NCBI GenBank assembly: GCA_021786915.1
Contig: JAJYMP010000290.1
Coordinates: forward strand, 1 to 19,705
Length of the DNA stretch: 19,705 bases
Direction of reading: 5' to 3'
Origin: Chloroflexota bacterium
Lineage (GTDB): Bacteria; Chloroflexota; Limnocylindria; Limnocylindrales; CSP1-4
Both the position numbers and the translations under genes were made by a program. Each line of letters begins with the position of its first letter. Position 1 is the stretch's first letter. The notes under the pieces were generated by a model, which was not told the DNA's origin, ran no database searches, and was given only the letters and a program-made list of their open reading frames with translations. Of this stretch, positions 1 through 6,880 are shown in pieces.

Positions 1-391
1 CCGATCTTGAGGCAGCGCGGAAAGCCCACTACGCTCGGCTTGCGCGGCTCAGCCACATGACGCGCCAATCACGTCGCCGTGCTGGGACCACACCGACTGA
101 GTTGGGCTCCCACCACATGAGCTGATGATTCGGCCGGTTCTGAGCGTGGAAGAGCCGATAAGTATGGCCACGAAACAAGGCTCGGCAGCCGTGCCGAGCG
201 AGGAGATGACCATGAGCCCGAGCGTGGACCCCCGCCAATTCGCACGAGATTCAGGGCATCTGGGTCGTCGCGAGGACGATCGGGCCGTAGCGGCGATCCT
301 GGGCGGGCACCCGTTCCGAACGAACAGCTGATAAGTGTGCCCGTTTGTATCGGGTTCCCACGCTTGTAGCACTGCGCAGAGGGCTAGAGAC

Positions 392-428
392 TTACGAAAC
401 AGCTGCTCTACCGCTGAGCTATGTCGGC
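392..428 (-). pseudogene. 5' half of tRNA-Thr(CGU), truncated at the anticodon loop
   Basis: Read on the minus strand, 428 to 392 gives a 7-nt acceptor strand GCCGACA, then TA, a D stem GCTC/GAGC with loop AGCGGTA, a linker A, a 5' anticodon strand GCTGT and the 7-nt loop TTCGTAA with anticodon CGT (threonine). The 3' anticodon strand should then be ACAGC, but the sequence reads GTCTC and no T arm or matching acceptor strand follows within 1-391. The similarity therefore stops exactly after nucleotide 38. This is a tRNA remnant and cannot fold into a full tRNA unless the 3' half lies beyond the left edge behind an intron. Confidence 0.7.
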
Positions 429-445
429 GCCGGGTTCCGTGCTTG

Positions 446-466
446 GGACCAGCTGATAACTGGTCC
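446..466. repeat. Perfect 7-bp inverted repeat with 7-nt loop
   Basis: GGACCAG (446-452) and CTGGTCC (460-466) pair perfectly around CTGATAA, which is the core of one copy of the dispersed motif. It lies 18 bp upstream of the tRNA-Thr remnant. The layout of two arms around a 7-nt spacer resembles a tyrosine-recombinase core site, but a simple hairpin is equally possible. Confidence 0.4.
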
Positions 467-731
467 GCAGCGGGCCTTCGGGCCCGCGTCACTATAGCGG
501 ATGTGCCCGAGCAGCAGCTCCTCCCCGGCCCGCCGTCCGAGCGTGGTGATGCCCACCTGTCGGGCCGCACAGCGCTCGTACAGCAGATAACTGGGCGTGT
601 CGCCGAAGGCCGAAACGCGCCGTCCATGAGCGCAGGGGGCGGCCCGACTCCCGCCACTTATCCGCTATGTCGAGACCCGCCAATCCCCGCCGCGTCCCCG
701 GGAGCGAGACCCGCCCCCTCTGCCTCAGCGG

Positions 732-1440
732 GTGCGGGGCCCAACAGACGCGGGCCTCCAGGGTCATCATGCCGCGACATGGTGGAGGTGGCCGGTGACC
801 TCGCAGGGACGGAGCTGTCGGGCCTTGCGGCAGCCGGCTGATCGGATGGGGCCGGGGCCGAGCGCCCAGAGCGCGGGTGTCCGCAGGACCTGTCGGGCCT
901 GCGGCGGCCGGCTGATCGGATGGGGCAGCCATCGCCGGCAGCTCCGGACGGGACCCGAGCGCGCCCTGGTGCAGGTCTCGCGCTGGCGCTGTCGGGAGGT
1001 GCAGGCGGACAGGTGGCGAGCTTCCCGAGGGCGTCCTGCACCGCCGCCTCGATGACATCGACACGGTCGGGCGGACCATCGCGGCCGGCATCCGGGGGAC
1101 GAGGGCCCGTGAGATCGCGGCCGCGACCGGCGTGCCGGCGCGGACCGTGCGCGACATCCACGCCCGCTACCGGGATCACGCCCCCTGTGCTCGCAGCCCG
1201 TCTGCTGGCCCTGAGCGTCGCCCTCGGCGGCCATCCGTCCCTCGCGGTCGACATCCCGATCGAGCCCGAGCGCCGGGCCGCCTTCGGCCTCGGGACAGCG
1301 TGGACGGCCGCACGACGCCAGGGGGCGCCTGGAGCGACGCCGTGGCGGTGGCTCGCCACCATCTCCGGCGGGAGGGTCCTCAGCACCAACACGCGCCTGC
1401 TAGGCACCGGCCGCCGAGCTCCGGTCGTGCTCAACCAGGC
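732..1440 (+). pseudogene. Decayed zinc-ribbon/helix-turn-helix protein gene
   Basis: Three frames must be joined to read one protein. From about 732 to 998 the frame gives a CRACGG zinc knuckle and a WRCRE segment. Skipping base 999 restores a second cysteine pair (WRC..C) and continues with LPEGVLHRRLDD and an HTH-like stretch REIAAATGVPARTVRDIHAR until about 1179. Skipping base 1180 then continues with VLAARLLALSVALGGHP and a Trp/Arg-rich tail to about 1440. Zinc ribbon plus HTH is typical of transposase-like or DUF6431-like proteins, but the family name is a recollection. Two +1 frameshifts and the internal duplication at 815-926 argue that it is dead. The exact ends are unclear. Confidence 0.45.
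815..926 (+). repeat. Imperfect direct repeat of 37-38 bp, period about 75 bp
   Basis: Positions 815-852 and 890-926 both start CTGTCGGGCCT and end with CCGGCTGATCGGATGGGGC. They differ by a one-base indel and one substitution. Each copy encodes a zinc-knuckle-like CRxCGxRLIGWG in one frame, so the N-terminal knuckle of the decayed gene was duplicated, and the indel in the first copy puts it out of frame. Confidence 0.75.
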
Positions 1441-1946
1441 AGCCACCCTCCGGGTGCGCACGACGCGGCTCCCCGGGCGGTCCAGGCTGCGCTTCGACGT
1501 CCGTCGGGAGGAGCGCCGCCGTCGACGTCTGGGCGCAATCTGAGTTCAGGCGGGACCCGTCGCCATCAACCGCTGCCGACACATCTCCTCGCAATCCTGC
1601 CTGATCGTCACCAAGTAGCCGTGATCGTCCCGATGACCAGCACTGCGCCCAGGAGCCCGCTCACTCTGCCCCGGCCGCTCAGCAGCGTCACGCCGGCTGA
1701 CCCTCGGCGCAGGGCCTCTTCGAAGGTGATCGCGCCAGTCATTGAGTGAGTCCTCGTCGCGTTCCCTTCCGGCCATGAGAGAGCGGTGGTGCAAGTCAAG
1801 GGCCGTTGGTCCCTTTTTGGGAGGCGTAACGGCACTGTGCAGGAAAGATCGGTGGCTCGACGCTCTCGGCTGTGAGAAACCGATTACAGGAGAACGGGCG
1901 CGGCGTTCCAGCCCGGAGTCAGGAACCTGGGTCGCACCGCGCTCTC
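1441..1946. other. Intergenic stretch before the regulator gene
   Basis: Apart from the possible small minus-strand gene at 1608-1742, nothing here supports a gene. It ends at the start of the LacI-type regulator. I see no clear promoter hexamers. The GTG at 1872 is an alternative upstream start for the regulator. Confidence 0.4.
1608..1742 (-). CDS. Possible small membrane protein (44 aa), hypothetical
   Basis: On the minus strand an ATG at 1742 is preceded by GAGGA about 8 nt upstream and opens a 44-residue frame starting MTGAITFEEALRR. It ends with a hydrophobic helix of about 18 residues (VSGLLGAVLVIGTITATW) just before the stop. The basic residues before the helix and the ribosome-binding site are what favour a real gene. 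It is divergent from the LacI-type regulator gene. I do not recognise a family, and a chance frame in GC-rich DNA cannot be excluded. Confidence 0.25.
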   Translation of the reverse strand: MTGAITFEEALRRGSAGVTLLSGRGRVSGLLGAVLVIGTITATW

Positions 1947-2966
1947 ATGCGTGACGTAGCTGAACGGGCCGGCGTCTCGATCGCCACTGTGTCCCGTGTC
2001 CTAAGCGGCGCCCAGTCAGTCCAGACACCCATGCGTGAGCGTGTTCTGCGCGCCGTGCGAGAAACCGGTTACCGACCGAACCGGATCGCCGGCAACTTCC
2101 GACGCGGCCAGACGCGGACGCTCGGGGTCGTCGTGACGGACATCGAGAACACACATTTCACGGCGATGGTGCGGGCGACTGAGGATGCGGCCTACCGTCG
2201 CGGATACCCCGTCCTCGTGTGCAACACCGACGAGAACGCGACGAAGCAGGCTGCCTATCTCGACATGCTCGCCGCAGAGCGAGTCCTCGGCGTGATCCTG
2301 ACCCCGGCCGACCCGAGTGACCCGGGGATCAGCCGGCTCCTCGATCTCGGGATCCCCGTGGTTGCGACGGACCGCCCCGTGGACGATCGCAGGGCGGATG
2401 CGGTCCTGGTGAACAACCACGCAGGGGCGCGCGACGCGACGAACCACCTGATCGAGCTGGGCCATCGGCGCATCGGCCTCATCAGCGGCCCCCGCCACAT
2501 CTCGGCGGGAGCGGACCGGCTCGCGGGCTACCTGGACGCTATGACCGCGGCAGGCCTCGAGCCCCGCGTCGCGTTCGGGGACTTCACCATCGAGTGCGGG
2601 CGCGATGGCGCGCGCAGGCTGCTGGCGGCCGGCGACGTCACCGGTCTCATCGCCTCAAATGGGACGACCGCGTTCGGGGCGCTGCAGGCGATGGACGAGC
2701 TCGGCCTCCCCATGTGGGATGACCTGGCGTTCGTGGCTCTCGATGAGCCCTTCTGGATGGGCCTTCTCTCGATCACCGCGTTCGCTCAGCCGGTCAAGGC
2801 GATGGCGGAGGCATCCGTCGAGCTGATCCTCGAGCGGATCGCGGGGGAGCGTCAGCCTCGGCGGATCACATTCTCATTCGAGGCCCACATGGGCCGATCG
2901 TCCGTGCCGAGTGCGTCCGCGAGCAGACGTGACCATCTGCCGTCAGCGACGGCGCAGGCGAGTTGA
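1947..2966 (+). CDS. LacI-family transcriptional regulator
   Basis: A 339-residue protein with an N-terminal HTH (DVAERAGVSIATVSRVLSG, residues 3-21), the hinge motif YRPN (42-45), and a periplasmic-binding-protein-like effector domain beginning near residue 58 (TLGVVVTDIENTHF) and containing GHRRIGLISGP. It most likely represses the downstream transport and catabolic operon and is released by the imported sugar or a phosphorylated intermediate. At the hinge-helix position usually held by Leu (A-x-x-L), this protein has Phe (AGNF), which is unusual because that side chain wedges into the operator centre. The start at 1947 matches the family N-terminus, but no good ribosome-binding site precedes it. 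A GTG at 1872 would add 25 residues. The family is certain and the ligand unknown. Confidence 0.9.
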   Translation: MRDVAERAGVSIATVSRVLSGAQSVQTPMRERVLRAVRETGYRPNRIAGNFRRGQTRTLGVVVTDIENTHFTAMVRATEDAAYRRGYPVLVCNTDENATKQAAYLDMLAAERVLGVILTPADPSDPGISRLLDLGIPVVATDRPVDDRRADAVLVNNHAGARDATNHLIELGHRRIGLISGPRHISAGADRLAGYLDAMTAAGLEPRVAFGDFTIECGRDGARRLLAAGDVTGLIASNGTTAFGALQAMDELGLPMWDDLAFVALDEPFWMGLLSITAFAQPVKAMAEASVELILERIAGERQPRRITFSFEAHMGRSSVPSASASRRDHLPSATAQAS

Positions 2967-2991
2967 GAGCGAGGAGGAGGGATAAGACAAC

Positions 2992-3007
2992 GCGAACCGG
3001 GTTCCGC
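2992..3007. promoter_or_regulatory. Candidate operator upstream of the transport operon
   Basis: GAACCGGGTTC (2994-3004) is an inverted repeat of GAACC/GGTTC around a single base. It lies between the regulator stop and the binding-protein start, 40 bp before the start codon. A second short inverted repeat, TGTC-TC-GACA, lies at 3020-3029. Position and symmetry fit a LacI-type operator, but this is inferred. Confidence 0.35.
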
Positions 3008-3043
3008 AATGCGTCCCGTTGTCTCGACAGTAGGGAGTAGAGG

Positions 3044-4195
3044 ATGACCAAGAGACCTTTCTCGATCGGATCCCGCCTTCTCGCGGCTTTCATGGTGGTC
3101 GCGGTCATGGCTGGATGCTCGGGCAGTGGCGGCGCGAGCACCTCGCCCATTGCGACAGCCAACAGTGGCTCGACGGCGACCCAGGCGGCCGCGTCTGCCG
3201 CTCCGAAGCGCGTCAGCATCGGGGTCGTCGTGCCAACCCTTGACGCGCAGTTCTGGACCAACTACGTCGCATTCATGAAGCAGGGCGCGGACGAGCTCGG
3301 CGTCGACCTGACGGTCCTCAACGCCGACAACAAGCCGGACCAGATGGCCAGTCAACTCGAGGACCTCGTCGCAAAGAAGGTCGACGGGATCATCTTCACG
3401 GCGTACTGGAACCTGGGCAAGAAGGGCCTCGATGACGCGAAGGCCGCGAACATCCCGGTGATCATCACCGACGCCTACATCAGCGATCTCAAGCCCCAGG
3501 ACCCGGCCTACCCGAACTACCTCGCGTTCGTCGGCCCTAGCGATGAGAGCGCCGGCTTTCAGATGGCCGAGGCCCTTGTCGCGGCCACCCCGGCCGGCGC
3601 AGATGGCAAGAAGCACATCGCCGTCGTCGACGGCACCCCGGGCACGTCGGTCGCGATCGACCGCCATGCCGGCCTTGAGCGCTCGCTCAAGGCGCATCCC
3701 GACGTCGTCGTCGACGGGACAGTCAACGGCAACTTCGTCCGCGACACCTCCCAGACGGCCTTCGAGTCGCTCTATCAGGGCAACCCCGGCATCAAGGGCG
3801 TCTGGTGCGCCAACGGCGGCACTGCGACCGGTGTCATGACCGCGATCAAGAACGCCGGCAAGGTCCCGGGCAAGGACATCATGGTCGTCGCCATGGACCT
3901 GAACCCGGAGAACGTCACCGCCGTCAAGAACGGCGAGCTCCTCTTCGACATCGGGGGCCACTGGCTCCAGGGCGGGTTCGCCGAGGTCATGATGTACGAC
4001 TACCTGCACGGGCTGCCGATCCCCGCAGATCAGGCGAACGTCAAGCTCGAGCTGCTCCCGCTCACCCAGGACAAGGTCGCCCAGTTCGAGAAGGACTTCC
4101 CGAACGGCGTCCCGGCCTACTCATTCAAAGAGCACTCGCGCGTCTACACGCCGAGCGCGCCGCCCGCGACGTTCGAGCTCAAGTACAGCCAGTAG
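3044..4195 (+). CDS. Sugar ABC transporter substrate-binding lipoprotein
   Basis: A 383-residue protein with a lipoprotein signal: basic start, hydrophobic helix and lipobox ending at Cys25 (VMAGC). A Ser/Thr/Ala-rich linker runs to about residue 53. The mature part is a type I periplasmic-binding protein of the ribose/galactose class (Peripla_BP_4). It begins with a beta strand RVSIGVVVPTLDAQFW, followed by the KKVDGIIFTA strand and a domain-2 segment DIMVVAMDLNPENV. It captures the sugar outside the membrane and delivers it to the permease. The start ATG has GGGAG about 6 nt upstream. It opens the transport operon, followed after 139 bp by the ATPase gene, with hairpins between. The ligand cannot be read from the sequence; the neighbouring enzymes suggest a small polyol or short sugar. 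Confidence 0.92.
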   Translation: MTKRPFSIGSRLLAAFMVVAVMAGCSGSGGASTSPIATANSGSTATQAAASAAPKRVSIGVVVPTLDAQFWTNYVAFMKQGADELGVDLTVLNADNKPDQMASQLEDLVAKKVDGIIFTAYWNLGKKGLDDAKAANIPVIITDAYISDLKPQDPAYPNYLAFVGPSDESAGFQMAEALVAATPAGADGKKHIAVVDGTPGTSVAIDRHAGLERSLKAHPDVVVDGTVNGNFVRDTSQTAFESLYQGNPGIKGVWCANGGTATGVMTAIKNAGKVPGKDIMVVAMDLNPENVTAVKNGELLFDIGGHWLQGGFAEVMMYDYLHGLPIPADQANVKLELLPLTQDKVAQFEKDFPNGVPAYSFKEHSRVYTPSAPPATFELKYSQ

Positions 4196-4202
4196 CAGAC
4201 TT

Positions 4203-4291
4203 CGGAGCGAGTCTCTCGGCTCCGATCCAGGGCGGCGGTGAGGGGTCCCCTCTCGCCGCCCGACCTCGCTCGTCGGCAACTCGGCTTGCCG
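4203..4291 (+). promoter_or_regulatory. Three successive hairpins between binding-protein and ATPase genes
   Basis: Hairpin 1 pairs CGGAGC (4203-4208) with GCTCCG (4219-4224), with an inner GAG/CTC. Hairpin 2 pairs GGGCGGCG (4230-4237) with CGCCGCCC (4254-4261), with an inner GAGGG/CCCTC. Hairpin 3 pairs CGGCAA (4274-4279) with TTGCCG (4286-4291). None has a U tract. In binding-protein operons such structures usually stabilise the upstream message or attenuate downstream transcription, giving excess binding protein. Confidence 0.55.
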
Positions 4292-4334
4292 GCCCTCCGA
4301 GGCAGTCTTCGCCGTGAGAGTCATGGAGCGGACG

Positions 4335-5816
4335 ATGCAGCTCGTCGCGGAGCAGATCGGCAAGGCATTCGGTTCGACGCACGCGCTGACCGACGTCGGG
4401 ATCACCCTCGAGACCGGCAAGGTCCGAGCGCTGGTTGGCGAGAACGGGGCCGGGAAGTCCACGCTGCTCAAGATCCTTGCCGGCTCGATCGCCCCTGACG
4501 AGGGCCGGATGACGCTCGACGGGTCGGACTACAGCCCGGCCGACATGCGCGAAGCGCACCGTCGCGGTGTCGCGCTCGTCTTCCAGGAGCTCACCGTCAA
4601 CCCGTCGCTCGGCATCGCCGAGAACATCTTCATCGACCGGCTGGCTTCGTTCACCGGGCGCTTCGGGCTGCTCGACAGGGCGAAGCTCGACAGCGCGGCG
4701 CAGGAGATCCTCGAGTCCATGGGGGCGGGCTTCGCCGCCACCGACGGCTTGGCGAGCCTCGACCTTGGGCAGCTGAAGGTGGTCGAGATCGCCCGGGCAC
4801 TCTCGTACCGGCCCCAGATCCTTCTCCTCGACGAGTCGACCGCCTTCCTCAACACTCGCGAGGTCAGTACGTTCCTCGAGGTCGTGCGGAATCTGCGCGT
4901 CCACGGCATGGCGATAGGTTTCGTCTCGCACCACCTCGACGAGGTGAGCAAGGTAGCCGATGTGATCACGATCCTGAAGGACGGTCGGAAGGTCGGCGAC
5001 TACCGGGAGTCCGAGCTGGACACCAGGGAGATGGAGATGCTGATGGTCGGGCGCGAGACCGCCGATCGGATGTATCCCCCTGCCCCAACCGTCCTGCCGG
5101 ACACGCCGCTGCTCGAGCTCCGGGACGTCTCGGTCGAGGGACGACTCGTGGATGCCAGCCTCACCGTAGGGGCAGGCGAGATCGTCGCCCTCGGAGGGCT
5201 GAAGGGCTCCGGCGGCGAGGCGATCCTCGAGCTGATCTACGGAGGGATCCGCCCGACCTCCGGTTCGATGATGCTCTCGGGCGAGCCTTACCGCCCGGGC
5301 AGCATCGCCGAAGCTTGGGGCGAGGGGGTCGCATACCTTCCCGGCGATCGTCTCGGCGAGGGCCTCATCCGCGACTTCTCGGTCCTCGAGAACATCAACC
5401 TCGCGGTGGCGCCGCGGCGCGGACCGTTCATTGACCACGCGGCAAACCGCAAGATCGCCGATCGCTACATCTCGGAGCTGCACATCGCGGCGTCGGGCCC
5501 CAACGCCGCGACACAGTCGCTCAGCGGCGGCAACCTCCAGAAGGTCGTCCTGGCGAAGTGCATGGCGGTCGCGCCTCGCGTCCTCCTCCTCAACAACCCT
5601 ACGCGCGGAATCGACGTCGGCTCACGGATGGAGATCTACCGCCTCATCCGTGAGCTCGCCGATGGGGGGACGGCGATCGTCATGCTGAGCGACGACCTTC
5701 CAGAGCTCATCGGCATGGCCGACCGGATCTTCGTCACGAGGACTGGGCGCGTCACCAAGGTCTTTCCTCGCGAGGCGCGGCCGCGGGAAGAGGACGTCAT
5801 CACCCACATGATCTAG
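4335..5816 (+). CDS. Sugar ABC transporter ATP-binding protein, two ATPase domains
   Basis: A 493-residue RbsA/MglA-class protein with tandem nucleotide-binding domains that powers sugar import with the neighbouring permease. Domain 1 has Walker A GENGAGKST (35-43), a signature-like LDLGQ (142-146), Walker B ILLLDEST (162-169) and the switch histidine in SHH (198-200). Domain 2 has a degenerate Walker A GLKGSGGEA (288-296), an intact LSGGNLQK signature (396-403), and NN (420-421) where the family has Asp-Glu before PTRGIDVG. The missing Walker A lysine is usual for this subfamily, but loss of both Walker B acids is not. The ATG at 4335 is chosen because GGAG lies about 6 nt upstream; starts at 4314 (GTG) and 4323 (ATG) are possible. 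The permease gene follows 16 bp downstream. Confidence 0.93.
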   Translation: MQLVAEQIGKAFGSTHALTDVGITLETGKVRALVGENGAGKSTLLKILAGSIAPDEGRMTLDGSDYSPADMREAHRRGVALVFQELTVNPSLGIAENIFIDRLASFTGRFGLLDRAKLDSAAQEILESMGAGFAATDGLASLDLGQLKVVEIARALSYRPQILLLDESTAFLNTREVSTFLEVVRNLRVHGMAIGFVSHHLDEVSKVADVITILKDGRKVGDYRESELDTREMEMLMVGRETADRMYPPAPTVLPDTPLLELRDVSVEGRLVDASLTVGAGEIVALGGLKGSGGEAILELIYGGIRPTSGSMMLSGEPYRPGSIAEAWGEGVAYLPGDRLGEGLIRDFSVLENINLAVAPRRGPFIDHAANRKIADRYISELHIAASGPNAATQSLSGGNLQKVVLAKCMAVAPRVLLLNNPTRGIDVGSRMEIYRLIRELADGGTAIVMLSDDLPELIGMADRIFVTRTGRVTKVFPREARPREEDVITHMI

Positions 5817-5832
5817 TCGCGAGGACAGCAGG

Positions 5833-6813
5833 GTGACACGAATGGCAACCCAATCATTGGCAACGCTCGCCGCTCGGGGCCTGACCCTGCGCGGGCTGAG
5901 GGCCTACTTCCCAGCACTGATGTTTGTCGTGCTCCTCGCGACGTTCTCGCTGCTGTCGGACAAGTTCCTGACCTTCGACAACGCAATGATCGTCCTGCAG
6001 CAGGCGGTGCCCCTGCTCGTGGTCGGGCTCGGCATGACGTTCGTGATTATCGGCGGTTCCATCGACCTGTCGGTCGGCTCGATCGTCGCCCTCGCCGCGC
6101 TCGCGAGCGCTGCGGCCTCGGATTCGCTCGGCGTGGCTGCGATCATTCCGGCGGTCGTCGTCGGCATCGCGTGCGGCCTCCTCAACGGCATTGTCTTCGC
6201 GAAAGGCAAGGTCCCGTCGTTCATCGCGACCCTCGCGGCGATGGTCGCCTATCGCGGCATCGTCCTCTTCTTCACCAAGGGGTCGCCAGTCTCGATCACG
6301 AACGCGCAGTACCTCGACGACTTCGCCGGCCGGACGTTCGGGTTCCCGAACGCCGCGCTGATCGCCTTCGCGCTCCTCACGATCGGCTACGTGCTGCTCA
6401 ATCACACCGTCTTCGGGCGTGAGGTGCGAGCGATCGGCGGCGGCGAGCGGGTCGCGCTCCTCACCGGCATCCGCGTCGCGCGGGCCAAGATCCTGATGTT
6501 CGCCCTCTTGGGCGTCCTGACCGGGATCGCCGGGCTGCTGCAGGGCGCCCGCGTCCAGGCCGCCACGTCCCAGCTCGGCCAAGGGCTCGAACTGGACGTG
6601 ATCGCTGCGGTGGTGGTCGGCGGCACGCCGCTGACCGGTGGGGTGGGCTCCGTCCAGGGGACGGTCCTCGGCGCCTTCATCATCACGATCCTCGCCTCCG
6701 GCATGAACATGATCGGCGTCGATCCGTACTTGCAGAGCGTCGTGAAAGGCCTCGTACTGGTCATTGCGGTCTTCGTCACGATCGACCGCGCCAAGATCGG
6801 GATCATCAAGTAG
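5833..6813 (+). CDS. Sugar ABC transporter permease, RbsC type
   Basis: A 326-residue, strongly hydrophobic membrane protein with about 8-10 membrane segments. It matches the branched-chain/ribose permease family: an early GMTFVIIGGSIDLSVGSIVAL stretch (cf. RbsC GIDLSVGS), the cytoplasmic loop GREVRAIGGGERVALLTGI that contacts the ATPase, and a C-terminal VVVGGTPLTGGVGSVQGTV. It presumably acts as a homodimer forming the channel. The GTG at 5833 has GAGGA 7 nt upstream; an ATG at 5842 is an alternative that shortens the protein by three residues. The gene follows the ATPase by 16 bp, so the two are probably translated from one message. Only one permease gene is present, as in ribose-type systems. 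Confidence 0.93.
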   Translation: MTRMATQSLATLAARGLTLRGLRAYFPALMFVVLLATFSLLSDKFLTFDNAMIVLQQAVPLLVVGLGMTFVIIGGSIDLSVGSIVALAALASAAASDSLGVAAIIPAVVVGIACGLLNGIVFAKGKVPSFIATLAAMVAYRGIVLFFTKGSPVSITNAQYLDDFAGRTFGFPNAALIAFALLTIGYVLLNHTVFGREVRAIGGGERVALLTGIRVARAKILMFALLGVLTGIAGLLQGARVQAATSQLGQGLELDVIAAVVVGGTPLTGGVGSVQGTVLGAFIITILASGMNMIGVDPYLQSVVKGLVLVIAVFVTIDRAKIGIIK

Positions 6814-6832
6814 GCATGCAGCAAGGCTGGAA

Positions 6833-6853
6833 CCGGGTGGCGTTCCACCCCGG
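6833..6853 (+). promoter_or_regulatory. Hairpin between permease and dehydrogenase genes
   Basis: CCGGGTGG pairs with CCACCCCGG around CGTT, with one bulged C. No U tract follows, so read-through into the catabolic genes is expected. It may mark an mRNA processing or stability boundary between the transport and enzyme halves of the operon. Confidence 0.35.
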
Positions 6854-6880
6854 CCGTCCAGCGGACGCGTGGAGGACAAC

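Larger units (their letters stand above)
153..666. repeat. Dispersed 12-bp motif AGCNGATAASTG, five copies
   Basis: The motif AGCNGATAA followed by GTG, CTG or GTA occurs at 153-164, 326-337, 451-462 and 582-593 on the plus strand and at 655-666 on the minus strand. Weaker relatives lie at 120-131 and 496-505 (AGCGGATGTG). Copies are 90-175 bp apart and their flanks partly agree (TGCCCG follows the copy at 326 and the relative at 496). No convincing gene covers the interval. Spaced imperfect copies around a broken tRNA suggest recombinase core sites or ends of small site-specific elements. No recombinase gene is visible here, so the role is inferred. Confidence 0.45.

Noticed and set aside
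212..331. Small plus-strand frame of 39 codons with GAGGAG upstream of ATG 212
   Set aside because: Has a plausible ribosome-binding site but no recognisable features, and its stop lies inside one of the repeat motifs; too weak to call a gene.
1..391. 3' half of the tRNA-Thr with a group I-type intron in between
   Set aside because: No T arm, no matching acceptor strand and no 3' anticodon strand were found on the minus strand within these bases. An intron longer than the window edge cannot be excluded.
120..666. CRISPR array
   Set aside because: The repeated units are only about 12 bp, imperfect, on both strands and unevenly spaced; no cas gene is present.
6764..6880. Upstream extension of the SDR gene into the permease gene
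   Set aside because: The GTG at 6881 has a strong GGAGG and the family N-terminus begins there.
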